Under the pieces are notes generated by a model. The model was given only the letters and a program-made list of their open reading frames with translations, ran no database searches and was not told the origin of the DNA. The position numbers and the translations under genes are program-made. Below, in pieces: positions 9,258-19,242 of a DNA stretch of 64,000 bases (position 1 is its first letter; each line of letters starts with the position of its first letter). The DNA is from JBJTUH01 sp044346175 (GTDB lineage Bacteria; Cyanobacteriota; Vampirovibrionia; Vampirovibrionales; JAJTHC01): NCBI GenBank assembly GCA_044346175.1, contig JBIIZQ010000003.1, forward strand, positions 109,271 to 173,270, given 5' to 3'.

Positions 9258-10151
9258 ATGGTATTCGTCACACTTGGTAGCCATCCTTCTTCAACAGCTA
9301 AAACCTTTTTGAAGCCTCGGTCTGTCCACTTTATAAAAAAATCATTCTGCACTTATCACACGCAAGCCTCGTCGCATGCTCTCCCCAAAGTACGGTTTTC
9401 AGGAACCATGACAAAGGAAATGGCAAAAGACGTACTACACACGAGCGTGATGCCCATAGCACGCTCACAGCAGACCTTCTCCAAGATGTTTTGGATTGCC
9501 AACGGACTCACCTATGTACCCGCCGCCATCCTGACCCCTTGGATGACCAATCAGCAACTCAAGCATGATAAAAACATTTCAGAGCGTGAGCGGCATTTAT
9601 TAGTGCATCAAGAGATTTCCCGCCAAGCGATTGGTGCCTTGATTCATTTCTTAAACTATTACCCTGCGGTGCTTACCACGCAAGCCCTTCAATGGCTCGG
9701 AGAAAAAACCCCTGCCCTTCAAGCCATGGGAACATTCCTGAAACATGAATCCCATCAAGCTTGGAGTAATCTCGCCTTGGTCACCGTGATGAACACACTC
9801 GGTTATGGATTATTACGACCTGGGGTTGTGAATTATACGTTACAAAAAACCCTTAAGCCTTCTGAGAGTACCTCACCCTCAAGTACCCATGAAGTACCCC
9901 CTTCTCCTGATGCCATAAAGTTCTCACAAGCACCTACTAAAGAGCCTGTCCTGAAAGAAAAAACGCTCTTTAATCGCATGCCACGTCAAGGAGAAACCCT
10001 TCACACCATGTCTCAGCCCCCCTCCTTTACGCACGTCTCTCCTCCTCCTTCTGCAAGTTCTCCTACCTTTTTCACTGCTAGTTTCACGACTAGTCCTTGG
10101 GGTGTAACAAACACCAAGCCAAACACAATAAACATACCGCCAACTTTTTGA
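9258..10151 (+). CDS. Hypothetical membrane protein with disordered C-terminal tail
   Basis: A 297-residue protein I do not recognise. After ~70 polar residues there are three hydrophobic stretches (around FWIANGLTYVPAAILTPW, LIHFLNYYPAVLTTQAL and LALVTVMNTLGYGLL, about residues 80-200). A Ser/Pro/Thr-rich tail of ~100 residues follows. Most likely a membrane-associated protein with a flexible cytoplasmic or periplasmic tail. The start is supported by AAGGGAG eight bases upstream. It is followed 88 bp later by the dihydrouridine synthase gene on the same strand. Confidence 0.65.
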   Translation: MVFVTLGSHPSSTAKTFLKPRSVHFIKKSFCTYHTQASSHALPKVRFSGTMTKEMAKDVLHTSVMPIARSQQTFSKMFWIANGLTYVPAAILTPWMTNQQLKHDKNISERERHLLVHQEISRQAIGALIHFLNYYPAVLTTQALQWLGEKTPALQAMGTFLKHESHQAWSNLALVTVMNTLGYGLLRPGVVNYTLQKTLKPSESTSPSSTHEVPPSPDAIKFSQAPTKEPVLKEKTLFNRMPRQGETLHTMSQPPSFTHVSPPPSASSPTFFTASFTTSPWGVTNTKPNTINIPPTF

Positions 10152-10239
10152 GTATAGTATCCTTGATACTTGTAGACACTCTTTTTTAGGCAAGCCTTTT
10201 TGAGCTAACACACCATACCATGACCCTCTCTTCACGATT

Positions 10240-11304
10240 ATGACACGCCTTGCTCCTCTCTCCTTACACACTGCTTCTTCATCAGCCTCCGCAAGTCTTC
10301 ACGCCTCTGGCACAGAAACCCAAGCAAAGGGATTTTATTTAGGTTCAACATGGATTGCCAGTCAAGTGATGCTTGCCCCCATGGCAGGTATTACGGATGT
10401 GGTCTTTAGGGGGTTTGTACGGCAATGGGCGCCTGAGTCTCTGATTTGCACAGAAATGATTAGTAGTAACGGACTGGTCTACTCCAAACGATGGGATGCC
10501 CCCATCTTAGAACGCACCCCTCAAGACCACCCCATTGCCTATCAGCTCGCTGCACACAAAGAGGATGTCCTCATTGAAGCAGCCGAGACGATTGTTACAA
10601 GCTACCATCCTGTCAGTATTGACCTGAATATGGGGTGTCCTGTCAAAAAAATTACAGGTAATTTTGAAGGTTGCTCCTTAATGAAGTCGCCCGAACAAGC
10701 GTCAAAACTGATTAAGGCACTCACGAGCCGACTCAAGACCCCCATCACTGTTAAATTCCGTCTTGGATGGGATGAGCAAAGTAAAAACTACCTTACGTTC
10801 GGAAAAATGTGTCAGGATGCGGGTGCCAGCATGGTGACACTCCATGCACGTACACGCGCTCAAGGATACCAGCCAGGGTGTGACTGGGAGGCTTTTGGTC
10901 ACCTCAAACAAGCACTTACCATTCCTGTGGTAGCCAATGGGGATATTACCTCCTTAGCAGATGCCCGCCATGTCCTAGAGACCTATGGGGTGGATGCCGT
11001 CATGATAGGGCGGGGTACCCAAGGTAAACCTTGGCTCATTGGTCACCTCCATGAGGCGCTTATAGAGGGGCATGACACATTACCCGCCATGCCTCTTGAA
11101 ACCATTGTTAAGGTTGCCATTGCCCATGCAGAAGCCCTTGCAGACTATCAAGGAGAAGACAAGGCATGCCGAGAACTACGTGCGCAACTGCCTTGGTATC
11201 TTAAGGGGTTTAAAGGTGCGAGCCTCTACCGTCAACAACTTACACAAATTAAAACCCTTGATGATATTCGCCAAGTGCTTGGGCTTGTACTTGCTTCTCA
11301 GTAA
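10240..11304 (+). CDS. dus: tRNA-dihydrouridine synthase (Dus family)
   Basis: FMN- and NADPH-dependent enzyme that reduces specific uridines in tRNA D-loops. It has the TIM-barrel signature LAPMAGITDVVFR near residue 45, the catalytic-cysteine motif NMGCPVKKI near 130, TVKFRLGWD, TLHARTRAQGY and the phosphate-binding GRGTQGKPW near 250. The ~40 residues before the barrel are a poorly conserved extension. The segment after the catalytic loop reads GNFEGCSLM rather than the more usual G-x-GAALL, a mild departure. The helical C-terminal RNA-binding domain is present. The closest subfamily is probably DusB, but the exact uridine target cannot be read from the sequence. Confidence 0.88.
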   Translation: MTRLAPLSLHTASSSASASLHASGTETQAKGFYLGSTWIASQVMLAPMAGITDVVFRGFVRQWAPESLICTEMISSNGLVYSKRWDAPILERTPQDHPIAYQLAAHKEDVLIEAAETIVTSYHPVSIDLNMGCPVKKITGNFEGCSLMKSPEQASKLIKALTSRLKTPITVKFRLGWDEQSKNYLTFGKMCQDAGASMVTLHARTRAQGYQPGCDWEAFGHLKQALTIPVVANGDITSLADARHVLETYGVDAVMIGRGTQGKPWLIGHLHEALIEGHDTLPAMPLETIVKVAIAHAEALADYQGEDKACRELRAQLPWYLKGFKGASLYRQQLTQIKTLDDIRQVLGLVLASQ

Positions 11305-11378
11305 TTGACAAACGCTTTATTTTCCTTAACACTAGTGGAAGCTACTTCAAGGCTACACTTGTTCTTAAGTACCGTCCT

Positions 11379-11459
11379 GCTGCAGTGGTGAAATGGTAGA
11401 CACGCTAGTTTCAGGTACTAGTGGCTTCGGTCGTGGGGGTTCAAATCCCTTCTGCAGCA
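11379..11459 (+). tRNA. tRNA-Leu (anticodon CAG)
   Basis: A class II tRNA. The acceptor stem GCTGCAG pairs with CTGCAGC (discriminator A). The anticodon stem CTAGT/ACTAG encloses the loop TTCAGGT, giving anticodon CAG. A long variable arm (GGCTTCGGTC region) and a TGGGGGTTCAAATCCC T-arm follow, as expected for leucine tRNA. The 3' CCA is not encoded (AAA follows), unlike the tRNA-Ser in this window. A strong hairpin terminator follows directly. Confidence 0.93.
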
Positions 11460-11460
11460 A

Positions 11461-11499
11461 AAGCCACTTGGTTATTTAAAATAACCAAGTGGCTTTTTT
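11461..11499 (+). terminator. Rho-independent terminator after tRNA-Leu
   Basis: A 16-bp perfect stem, AAGCCACTTGGTTATT pairing with its complement across a 3-base loop, followed by a run of T. It ends the tRNA-Leu transcript. Confidence 0.9.
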
Positions 11500-11530
11500 C
11501 ATGAAAAACACACTAAGAACATACCCTCTC

Positions 11531-11821
11531 TTAGCATTTCAGAATTTCAACACCTTCCTCTTTAGCGGCATGATGATAGCGGGAATCAATGGCATTCATT
11601 GAAATTTGCCACGAACTGCTGCGTCTTGAGGTTGGCTGGAAGCCCCCCTGCTTCTGAGGCATATAGGCTTGGTAACGAACATCGTTTAAGCTGGTCAGCA
11701 ATAACTCAGGATTTTTAATATCACGGTCATAGGCTGTTCTTCTCCCCTCATGCTCTTCTAGCATGAGTGCATAACGTTTACCACAATAATCGTCTAGTTC
11801 ATGAACATCAATTGGGGACAT
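11531..11821 (-). CDS. Small hypothetical protein (96 aa)
   Basis: Unrecognised small soluble protein with many charged residues (starts MSPIDVHELDDYCGKRYALM). GAGGAG lies six bases before its ATG, a good ribosome-binding site, so it is probably a real gene. No signal peptide, membrane segment or known motif is visible. It sits between the tRNA-Leu terminator and glyA, on the glyA strand but after it. Confidence 0.62.
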   Translation of the reverse strand: MSPIDVHELDDYCGKRYALMLEEHEGRRTAYDRDIKNPELLLTSLNDVRYQAYMPQKQGGFQPTSRRSSSWQISMNAIDSRYHHAAKEEGVEILKC

Positions 11822-12007
11822 ATTAACTCCTCATCTCTGCAAACAAATACCCATGCGTATCACCTATCAGGCTCATCTAAACAGTGTATCGACAGAATCA
11901 CAAAACCCTAAAGCCCATGAAACCAAATAGTATGACATGGTCTCATGGGCTTTAAAAAGCGGGGTTAATCAGTGATTATGATATGAATCACTTTAAAGCG
12001 TCATGCC

Positions 12008-13327
12008 TTACACCGAGGCGAAACGAGGTGCCAAGGTTTGCATGTGGGCTTCAAGCTCAGGGTACAAAGGATAACGCTTGGCTAAGGCATGGACTTGGTG
12101 TTTTAAGCTATCCTGCTGTGCTTCAAACACCTCAGGTGAGGCTTTGAGTGCTTGGGCAATAACACTTGCAAGCTCACGAGTTGCCACAACATCAAACCCA
12201 CGGGACGTAATGGCAGGTGTCCCCAAACGTACACCACTCGTCACGAATGGACTTTGAGGGTCATCGGGAATCGTATTTTTATTTGTCGTGATATGAATCG
12301 CTTCAAGGCGTGCTTGGGCTTCCTTCCCTGTAATACCCAAGGAGCGTAAATCAAGAATCATTAAATGGTTATCCGTCCCACCACTTAATACCTGAATCTC
12401 TGAAGCTAATAGCGTCTGTGCCATCGCTTGAGCATTTTCCACCACCGCTTGAGAATACTGTTTGAACGCACTAGAAGCAGCCTCTTTAAACGCCACTGCC
12501 TTGGAGGCAATCACGTGCATCAAAGGCCCCCCTTGGGTTCCAGGGAATACAGCTTTGTCAATCGCTTTGGCATAGGCTTCATCACTGACCATCACCACAC
12601 CACCACGAGGGCCACGTAAGGTTTTATGGGTGGTGGAAGTCACAAACTGACAATGAGGGAAAGGACTTGGATGGTGTCCCGTCACAACCAAACCAGAAAT
12701 ATGAGAAATATCAGCCAATACCACAGCACCCACTTCATCAGCAATCGCTCGAAATGCTGCAAAATCTATCACCCGTGGGTAAGCACTTGCCCCACAAATA
12801 ATCATTTTGGGCTTCACTTCCAAGGCTTTCTGACGCACGGTGTCCATATCCAAGCGACCTGTTTCTGGATTGACACCATAATGATGTGCTTGAAACCAAA
12901 ACCCTGATACGTTCACAGGCGAACCATGGGTTAAATGCCCCCCATGAGAAAGATTCATCCCAAGAATGGTATCCCCTGGTTGTAACCCTGCAGCAATGAA
13001 AGCAGCCATATTCGCTTGGGCACCACTATGAGGTTGTACATTCGCATGGACACACCCAGGAAACAACGCTTTTAAGCGTTCAATGGCAAGACTTTCGGCT
13101 CTATCTACCACATCACATCCACCATAGTAACGCTTGGCGGGGAGTCCTTCCGCATATTTATTCGTTAACACACTCCCCATGGTATCCATCACGGCTTGGG
13201 AGGCGAAGTTTTCACTTGCAATCAGCTCAATGCCCTCTTGCTGGCGGTGTAACTCATCGAGTACCACGGCGTAAATATCAGGGTCTTGGTGGGCAAGGGT
13301 TTCAAAGGCTTTAAAAGGCATCGTCAT
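12008..13327 (-). CDS. glyA: Serine hydroxymethyltransferase
   Basis: PLP enzyme that interconverts serine and glycine, charging tetrahydrofolate with a one-carbon unit. Family blocks are GIELIASENFAS near residue 30, the YYGGCD motif near 60, and HVQPHSGAQAN-like VHANVQPHSGAQANM. The PLP lysine is in STTHKTLRGPRGG near 235. Length (~440 aa) is normal. The frame is open upstream to 13378, but homology begins at ATG ACG ATG CCT (13327), so I chose that. It follows rpiB by 76 bp on the same strand, a pairing also seen in Firmicutes. Confidence 0.96.
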   Translation of the reverse strand: MTMPFKAFETLAHQDPDIYAVVLDELHRQQEGIELIASENFASQAVMDTMGSVLTNKYAEGLPAKRYYGGCDVVDRAESLAIERLKALFPGCVHANVQPHSGAQANMAAFIAAGLQPGDTILGMNLSHGGHLTHGSPVNVSGFWFQAHHYGVNPETGRLDMDTVRQKALEVKPKMIICGASAYPRVIDFAAFRAIADEVGAVVLADISHISGLVVTGHHPSPFPHCQFVTSTTHKTLRGPRGGVVMVSDEAYAKAIDKAVFPGTQGGPLMHVIASKAVAFKEAASSAFKQYSQAVVENAQAMAQTLLASEIQVLSGGTDNHLMILDLRSLGITGKEAQARLEAIHITTNKNTIPDDPQSPFVTSGVRLGTPAITSRGFDVVATRELASVIAQALKASPEVFEAQQDSLKHQVHALAKRYPLYPELEAHMQTLAPRFASV

Positions 13328-13403
13328 GATGAATAGTCTTTCTGTTTGGATTAAAGAGAGAGAGTCTAATAAGTACAAAAAGAGAAAGGAAAATCACTAG
13401 CCC

Positions 13404-13901
13404 CTAGCAGGAGGTAGCAGTCGCACACGGCTCAAAAACGGGCATCTCGGCTAATTGTCTCACACGACGTTCATGACGCTCCCCCTCAAAAGGACTCTTC
13501 AACCACGTGTCCACAATATCCAGTGCCACCATAGGCGTGGTTAAACGTTCCCCCAAACATAACACATTCGTATTATTGTGGGCTTTACTGAGTTTTGCGA
13601 CAAGGGGAGTGGGTGCGACAACCGCACGGAGATGAGGATACCGATTTGCCGCAATAGCAACGCCCACCCCACTACCACATACTAAAATGCCTAAAGCCTC
13701 GGGGGAACCCAAAAGCTTCTGTGCCACCTCAGCACTAATATGAGGATAATCCACAGCATCTTGTGCATGTTGACACCCCACATCCACAACCTCAATACCC
13801 TGAGCTTGTAAATGCGTCACTATGGCATGCTTTAATGTATAGCCTGCATGGTCGGAACCAATCACGACGCAGGAAGGTAAATCAGAGGAGAGAGTACTCA
13901 C
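13404..13901 (-). CDS. rpiB: Ribose-5-phosphate isomerase B
   Basis: Interconverts ribose 5-phosphate and ribulose 5-phosphate in the pentose phosphate pathway. It has the LacAB/RpiB signature IGSDHAGYTLK at the N terminus, the catalytic-cysteine loop LVCGSGVGVAIAANR and HNNTNVLCLGERLT. At 165 aa it is slightly longer than usual (about 150), with a Cys-containing tail ending ATATSC. The start is a GTG; no better ATG lies in frame before the conserved VVIGSDHAG. First gene of rpiB-glyA. Confidence 0.95.
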   Translation of the reverse strand: MSTLSSDLPSCVVIGSDHAGYTLKHAIVTHLQAQGIEVVDVGCQHAQDAVDYPHISAEVAQKLLGSPEALGILVCGSGVGVAIAANRYPHLRAVVAPTPLVAKLSKAHNNTNVLCLGERLTTPMVALDIVDTWLKSPFEGERHERRVRQLAEMPVFEPCATATSC

Positions 13902-14145
13902 GGTTCAAGGGGCTTTCACTATAAAACGCTATTTAATGCACCTACTTCATTGGATACACATCGTACAACCATGACGGGTGTGTGTCACGTGTCCTTTATT
14001 TAAGTGAGTTTTATCGCTCACATAGCATTCATTATGCCTTGAGTAAAGGATAATCTCAAGGGTATGGCTCGTTTCATAACGACCTTTTAAGGACACTATA
14101 CACCGTCACCCTTACCCATGTTTAAACACACCGCACTATCCACCC

Positions 14146-14646
14146 ATGAACGCTAAACGTCTCAAGCAGCTCGCAACGTTACAAAAGCTAAAGGCTCAAG
14201 AGAAACAGAAGTACTTACCCCCTTTGCAACAGGCACAAGCAGCCTTACATCAATGTCAAACCCATCTCAAAGCGTTACTCAGTGCCAAAGAAATGGCTCA
14301 TAGCCATATTACACAGGAACATCACACACGGTTTTCTCAACAAGATGCCTCGCTCTCAAACGCAACACACGCTTGGTCTTTACCTGATTCACTTATCCAA
14401 AGCCATCATCACATCCAATGGCTTGAACATGCCATCCTGGAGACACAAGCACAACACAGTAAACTACAAGCAGAAGTAAACGCTTTACAAGAGCCTGTGA
14501 TGCGCCTAGCCCGTGAAGAAAAACAGCTCGAAATGCTCCAAGAACGCATCCATGACTCCCATCAACTTGAGCTTCATAAGAAAGAAACCCTCCTCCTAGA
14601 GGAGTTTTCTCTCCGAAGCTTCCTCCTCAACCCACCTCTCAAGTAG
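14146..14646 (+). CDS. fliJ: FliJ-like flagellar coiled-coil protein
   Basis: A 166-residue, almost entirely helical, Gln/Leu/Lys-rich protein, as expected of FliJ, the stalk-like chaperone of the flagellar type III export ATPase. Coiled-coil regions span about residues 1-50 and 85-150. FliJ sequences diverge strongly, so the call rests on size, coiled-coil character and position directly before fliK-flgD-flgE genes. An inverted repeat CCTTGAG-N11-CTCAAGG lies 85 bp upstream (14037-14061). Confidence 0.65.
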   Translation: MNAKRLKQLATLQKLKAQEKQKYLPPLQQAQAALHQCQTHLKALLSAKEMAHSHITQEHHTRFSQQDASLSNATHAWSLPDSLIQSHHHIQWLEHAILETQAQHSKLQAEVNALQEPVMRLAREEKQLEMLQERIHDSHQLELHKKETLLLEEFSLRSFLLNPPLK

Positions 14647-14798
14647 TATAGGATGAAGGACACCCGTATCGTCATTATGCTCTTTTTTTGGCATTCATAA
14701 GCATCCTAGCGTCATGTTTTGGATAAGTCACTAAGTCGCATCGGTTTTTTAATACAGCTTACAGGTAGTTTTCTCTAAAAATCAGGATACCTTACGCC

Positions 14799-17243
14799 AT
14801 GATGAATGCTTCATTTTCAGGGGGCTTCCAAGTCGTCGCATCCCAAACACAGAATCGTCCAAAAGAAGGCATGCTTACAAACATACCCTCGCTCTCTACA
14901 ACGTTTAAGCATGGTTTCTTACATCATCTACAACGGCATATGCAACACGCCATGCAACAAAGTAGCGTCTCACGCTCGATAAGAGCTAACCTCGAAAAGC
15001 AAAGCCCAACCCAAAAAGAGGCACAAACCCCAAGGCTTACCACCGAACGGGTCACTGATGAACGTGCCACTGAACGCATCAATCAAAACAGTAAAGACCT
15101 TACACCCAAAGAACGTCCTTTATTTGAAAAAACCCGTCAAACAGCCTCAGAGGTCTCTACAGAAAAAGATGAAACACAATCAAATTCCTCTAAATCCCCC
15201 TCCACAGAAGACACCCCTATTCAAGAAGACAATAGCCTCCCACAAGAAACCACACAAACGCTTACCCTAACCCCTGAAGACTATACCCAGCTCCTCCAGG
15301 TTTTTGCATCCTTACCAACGATACCCACTCAGGATATTTCAACAACACCCCCTTCTTCCTCCTCAACAGAAGAACACGCCTTCGTCTTGCCCTCCTCCTC
15401 TCTCAGAGTACCAGAGTCCAATACACGCAACCCCTCACGCACGGATGTCTCAAACACTGCCGTGCATGGCGATGGAGAATCACCACAACCTCACACACTA
15501 GAAACCACCACACATACAAGTACAGCGACCACTCAAGAAACACCCACCGCACAAAGCACCCCTACTTTGTCTGAAGGCACCGAAAGTCTCAAGGCACTCC
15601 TGAGTCCTTATCTCCTAGAGAAAAACATCCCCACCACATGGCTAGACACCCTCTCTCTCTCTTTAGAAGTGGAAGTACCCCATGAGGATGATACAGTCTT
15701 CAATACCCTACCCTTTCAGGAAGGATTGCTTGGGGAAACACACCCAAGCATGACCTCCACCCCTCAAGTCTCAAACCCAATCAGCTTGAAAGAATCACTC
15801 ACGCTTGAGCCTTCTCTCCAAGACAAGGAACCCGAAAAAACCGTCAACGAGACGCTACCAGCGTTACCTACCCCCATCGACAGTTTCACCGAAACACTCC
15901 AACCATCGAACCTTCCCACCCTCTTACCTCTCTCAGAATCAACCCCCTCTCTTCCGAAGCATCTCCCAACAGAAACCTCTCAAACCCCTTCCAATCAAGG
16001 AACCCTTCCTAGCCCATTGGTCGAAACGTTCACCGATAAGCCCAGTACCCTTAAAACCCTCCGATTAGTCATTGAACCACAAGCCCAAGGGGACGATGCC
16101 TCCTCCAATCGCTTAAAGGGCAGTATGGTTCTGATTTTAAAGCAACCCTCCTCTCACGTAGACCCCTTGGTATCCCCCCATACCTTGGAGGGTCAAACGT
16201 TCACCCATTCATTTAGCACCGAGAACGCTCTATCCTTCCCAAGCCCAAGGACGACCTCGCACTTATCAAGTACCCTCTTAGTGAACGATTTATCCAACTT
16301 TCAAAGCCTTCATCAGGCATTTAAAGCTGGATTATTACCAGATGGAGGAAGCCCCATCGGGCAAACCCGTCCTTTAACCGTCGCTTACACGCCTGAGTTA
16401 CCACCCTCTACCGACTTATCTTTAGCAGAAGCTTTAAAAAAAGAAGCCTTTGAGATGCCACACCTTCCAAAAAACAATCCCTCCCAAAACCCCAGTAGCC
16501 CTTTTTCATGGCAGGGAACACTTCCGCAAGAAACCTCAGCTTATCCCGCCAAGCTGTATGAGAGCTTTGGACAGCTCGCATCACACACGGCTCACCCTTT
16601 CCTCACGATGGAGCATTTTGCACTTGAAGAAAGAAGGCAACAAGTCGACTTGGAAAAACACAATGCCACCCTCAACGCTTTAACACCACATACTGAAACC
16701 ACACAACAGGGCTTAAGCGATAGTGCCTTCTCTGGCTTCTCCCAACAAGATGCTTCTACAGAGTCTCAAGCACATCCCTCCCATACCTCTGAGACCGCTA
16801 CGCCCTTTACGCTAGCGGATAATGGCTCTCAAGGATTTTCAGAGTCCTATGCCCAACAAGGGCATCAACAAGAGGGAACGTATTCAGAAACCCCCACATG
16901 GATACCCACACACACACCTCCTCTTGAAGAGACTGATACGGTGGAAGACCCTTGGGTATTGCCTCAAGACATCCCTCCTACATTGGCACCCATAGCAGAA
17001 TACGGCAATCTATGGTCTATGTTGAACCACACAGCCCCTACAGACCCCTTCTCGCTCACACAAAGCGACTTCGCTACTAACACCCTCTCTTTATATGAAA
17101 GTGCTTCATTCAAACTCCCTCACCTAAAGGAATACCATCCCGCATCACTGGACATCAAATCATTCGATAGTGTTGAATTGATGTTAAAAGGGGTTTTTCC
17201 CAACACATCCGCCTTGGCATTCTCGTTTCATCCAACCCGTTAA
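14799..17243 (+). CDS. fliK: FliK-like hook-length control protein
   Basis: An 814-residue Ser/Thr/Pro-rich protein, long and largely disordered, between fliJ-like and flgD genes. FliK proteins act as export-coupled rulers that set hook length and typically have this composition. A compact stretch around residues 425-540 (LKTLRLVIEPQAQG, then VLILKQPS and FKAGLLPDGG) loosely resembles the beta-rich FliK C-terminal domain, but here ~270 more disordered residues follow it. Starts with two tandem ATGs. The role is inferred mainly from position and composition. Confidence 0.6.
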   Translation: MMNASFSGGFQVVASQTQNRPKEGMLTNIPSLSTTFKHGFLHHLQRHMQHAMQQSSVSRSIRANLEKQSPTQKEAQTPRLTTERVTDERATERINQNSKDLTPKERPLFEKTRQTASEVSTEKDETQSNSSKSPSTEDTPIQEDNSLPQETTQTLTLTPEDYTQLLQVFASLPTIPTQDISTTPPSSSSTEEHAFVLPSSSLRVPESNTRNPSRTDVSNTAVHGDGESPQPHTLETTTHTSTATTQETPTAQSTPTLSEGTESLKALLSPYLLEKNIPTTWLDTLSLSLEVEVPHEDDTVFNTLPFQEGLLGETHPSMTSTPQVSNPISLKESLTLEPSLQDKEPEKTVNETLPALPTPIDSFTETLQPSNLPTLLPLSESTPSLPKHLPTETSQTPSNQGTLPSPLVETFTDKPSTLKTLRLVIEPQAQGDDASSNRLKGSMVLILKQPSSHVDPLVSPHTLEGQTFTHSFSTENALSFPSPRTTSHLSSTLLVNDLSNFQSLHQAFKAGLLPDGGSPIGQTRPLTVAYTPELPPSTDLSLAEALKKEAFEMPHLPKNNPSQNPSSPFSWQGTLPQETSAYPAKLYESFGQLASHTAHPFLTMEHFALEERRQQVDLEKHNATLNALTPHTETTQQGLSDSAFSGFSQQDASTESQAHPSHTSETATPFTLADNGSQGFSESYAQQGHQQEGTYSETPTWIPTHTPPLEETDTVEDPWVLPQDIPPTLAPIAEYGNLWSMLNHTAPTDPFSLTQSDFATNTLSLYESASFKLPHLKEYHPASLDIKSFDSVELMLKGVFPNTSALAFSFHPTR

Positions 17244-17366
17244 TATCGTTTTATCTCTCCGTATGGGTTTTACTTCATTTTTTAAACAACGTCTGTTTTC
17301 ATAAAACGTTTATCGCCACAGTCTGAGTTCTGTATACCTCCTGAAAGAGAAGAAAGTCAACAGCCC

Positions 17367-17828
17367 ATGATTACTGCAAGCAGCCTCAGTGAACAACTTA
17401 CCAATATCAACAGTAACACCAACATTACCAACCAAGCCAACAGTACCAAAAATGGTGGTACTAAAACGATGGATAACCAAGCATTCATGCGCTTAATGCT
17501 GGCACAACTCCAAAATCAAAACCCCTTGAGTCCTACCGATAACACGGCGTTCGTACAACAACAGGCAGCCTATGCCCAAGTGGAAGAAACACGTAATTTA
17601 GCAGATGCCTTAAAAGGTTCAACGCAATTACAACAAGCCTCTAACATTATCGGTAAAACCGTGAGTTATTTTCCCCAAGGTAGCAAGACAGAGGTCAGAG
17701 GGGTTGTGAGAAGTGCCTTGATTAACAATGGGGGTATTGAGCTAGAAATAGGCCCCAACAAAGATAAAGTGATGTTTGATAACCTTGACAGCATTCAAAT
17801 TCTAGAGACCTCAAGCCCAACCACCTAG
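17367..17828 (+). CDS. flgD: Flagellar hook-assembly scaffold FlgD
   Basis: Caps the growing hook and is discarded when the hook is complete. The N-terminal FlgD signature FMRLMLAQLQNQNPLSPTDN is at residues 38-57, followed by FVQQQAAYAQVEETRNL. A short beta-rich C-terminal part (IIGKTVSYFPQG) follows. At 153 aa it is short, lacking the Ig-like insertion of enterobacterial FlgD, as in many other phyla. The gene order fliK-flgD-flgE is conserved. Confidence 0.92.
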   Translation: MITASSLSEQLTNINSNTNITNQANSTKNGGTKTMDNQAFMRLMLAQLQNQNPLSPTDNTAFVQQQAAYAQVEETRNLADALKGSTQLQQASNIIGKTVSYFPQGSKTEVRGVVRSALINNGGIELEIGPNKDKVMFDNLDSIQILETSSPTT

Positions 17829-17963
17829 TAGCCCTTTTTTAAGCGACCCACGCCTATAGATGTACAGTAAATCCATGTAGCGTACATCTTGATTGGAACA
17901 TTATTTTCAAATTTTGCGAACGTCTGTTCTCGTTTTTATCATTATGCCAAGGAAACACCCATT

Positions 17964-19124
17964 ATGATGATGTCTCAGGGCTTATTCACAGCTGTCTCTG
18001 GTATCCGTGCCAATCAAAGTAAAATGGATGTTATTTCAAATAACGTTGCAAACTTGAACACCGTGGCCTTTAAAAGTTCTGCGGCAAATTTTCAGACTGT
18101 ATTTGATATCACACTCTCCAGCGGAAGTGCACCTACTAATAACACAGGCGGTACGAACCCCATCCAAGTAGGGGTTGGTACACAACTCTCAAGTATTGGA
18201 CAAAATTGGAACCAAGGGGCTACACAATCTACGGGGTTAAATACGGATATGATGTTTAATGGTAATGGTTTTTTTGTCGTCCAACCACAAGGTACACTTA
18301 GTTTTGACCTTAGTAACGATTATTACCTAACACGTGCAGGTAACTTTCAACTCGATGGAGACGGGTATCTCGCAACCTCCAATGGGTACCGAATTTTTGG
18401 GACAAGTTCTATAGATGACCCTGTCCCAAGTACCAAGGGGTTTATCAAGATTCCTCAAAAAATGAAAGTTAGTTTTTACACGGATAATGCCACTGGACAA
18501 ATTTTAGGGGTCAATATTGGGAATACCCTCACACCTAACGCCACCCTAACAACCTTCCCTTCATTAACAGGAGGAACAGCGACCACTCCAAGTACGCTAG
18601 CACAACCTCAATTTTCAGTGGGTACTGACGGGAGCATCTCGATGTCCTACGGGAATAACCAATTCAGTATCAGAGATAACCCAACCACGGGTAGAAGAGA
18701 AATTATGTTTTTAGACAAATCAAATCCTAGCCGTGTGTTTGCAGGTGTGAACCAGCAAAGCACTGATGCAGGGATGGTAAGACAAATGACGGGTTACGAG
18801 ATTTTCCCAAGCCCCTCAGGGGGTAATGGTATGGAAGGGATGTCCCTCCAACTCATGACTGCAAGTGTCACCAACCCACAAGGTCTCATTGGTGAAGGGG
18901 GTACCGCTTACTCCATTGGTCCCAATTCAGGGGAGGCTAAATTTGGCATTGCTGCACGAAATGGCAGAGGAACGATTAGTACAGGACGTTTAGAATCGTC
19001 AAACGTCGACCTCTCAACAGAATTTTCCAACCTCGTCATTACGCAAAGAGGCTTGGAGGCTAGCAGTAAAATGGTCACAACCTATTCCTCCATTCTGGAA
19101 ACCATTGTCAACATGGTACGTTAA
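17964..19124 (+). CDS. flgE: Flagellar hook protein FlgE
   Basis: Main subunit of the flagellar hook, exported by the flagellar type III system. The N-terminal D0 motif SGIRANQSKMDVISNNVANL starts near residue 12, with GNGFFVV and YYLTRAGNFQLDGDGYL behind it. The C terminus has SNVDLSTEFSNLVITQRGLE and ends in the D0 helix. The frame is open upstream to 17889, but AAGGA precedes the three tandem ATGs at 17964, which match where homology begins. At ~386 aa it is an average-size hook protein. Confidence 0.94.
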   Translation: MMMSQGLFTAVSGIRANQSKMDVISNNVANLNTVAFKSSAANFQTVFDITLSSGSAPTNNTGGTNPIQVGVGTQLSSIGQNWNQGATQSTGLNTDMMFNGNGFFVVQPQGTLSFDLSNDYYLTRAGNFQLDGDGYLATSNGYRIFGTSSIDDPVPSTKGFIKIPQKMKVSFYTDNATGQILGVNIGNTLTPNATLTTFPSLTGGTATTPSTLAQPQFSVGTDGSISMSYGNNQFSIRDNPTTGRREIMFLDKSNPSRVFAGVNQQSTDAGMVRQMTGYEIFPSPSGGNGMEGMSLQLMTASVTNPQGLIGEGGTAYSIGPNSGEAKFGIAARNGRGTISTGRLESSNVDLSTEFSNLVITQRGLEASSKMVTTYSSILETIVNMVR

Positions 19125-19155
19125 TTCTACATGTATCAATAACAAAATTTTGTTT

Positions 19156-19227
19156 ACATAAGACGCCTCTATCACCACTTAAACGTCAAGCAACATGCTT
19201 TAATGTTAAGATAGAGGGGTCTTATGT
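19156..19227. repeat. 72-bp element with 18-bp terminal inverted repeats
   Basis: Arms ACATAAGACGCCTCTATC (19156-19173) and its complement (19210-19227) match at 17 of 18 positions around a 36-base loop that contains a further small hairpin (AACAT/ATGTT). A separate palindrome, TCATGTTT-GT-AAACATGA, follows at 19229-19246. It sits just after flgE. It could be an RNA hairpin ending the flagellar transcript, although no T-run follows, or a tiny MITE-like insertion; no target-site duplication was seen. Confidence 0.55.
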
Positions 19228-19242
19228 TTCATGTTTGTAAAC

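Noticed and set aside
14037..14061. CCTTGAG-N11-CTCAAGG dyad as a sigma28 or flagellar operator
   Set aside because: Single occurrence, and no sigma28-type promoter (TAAA-N15-GCCGATAA) could be placed next to it.
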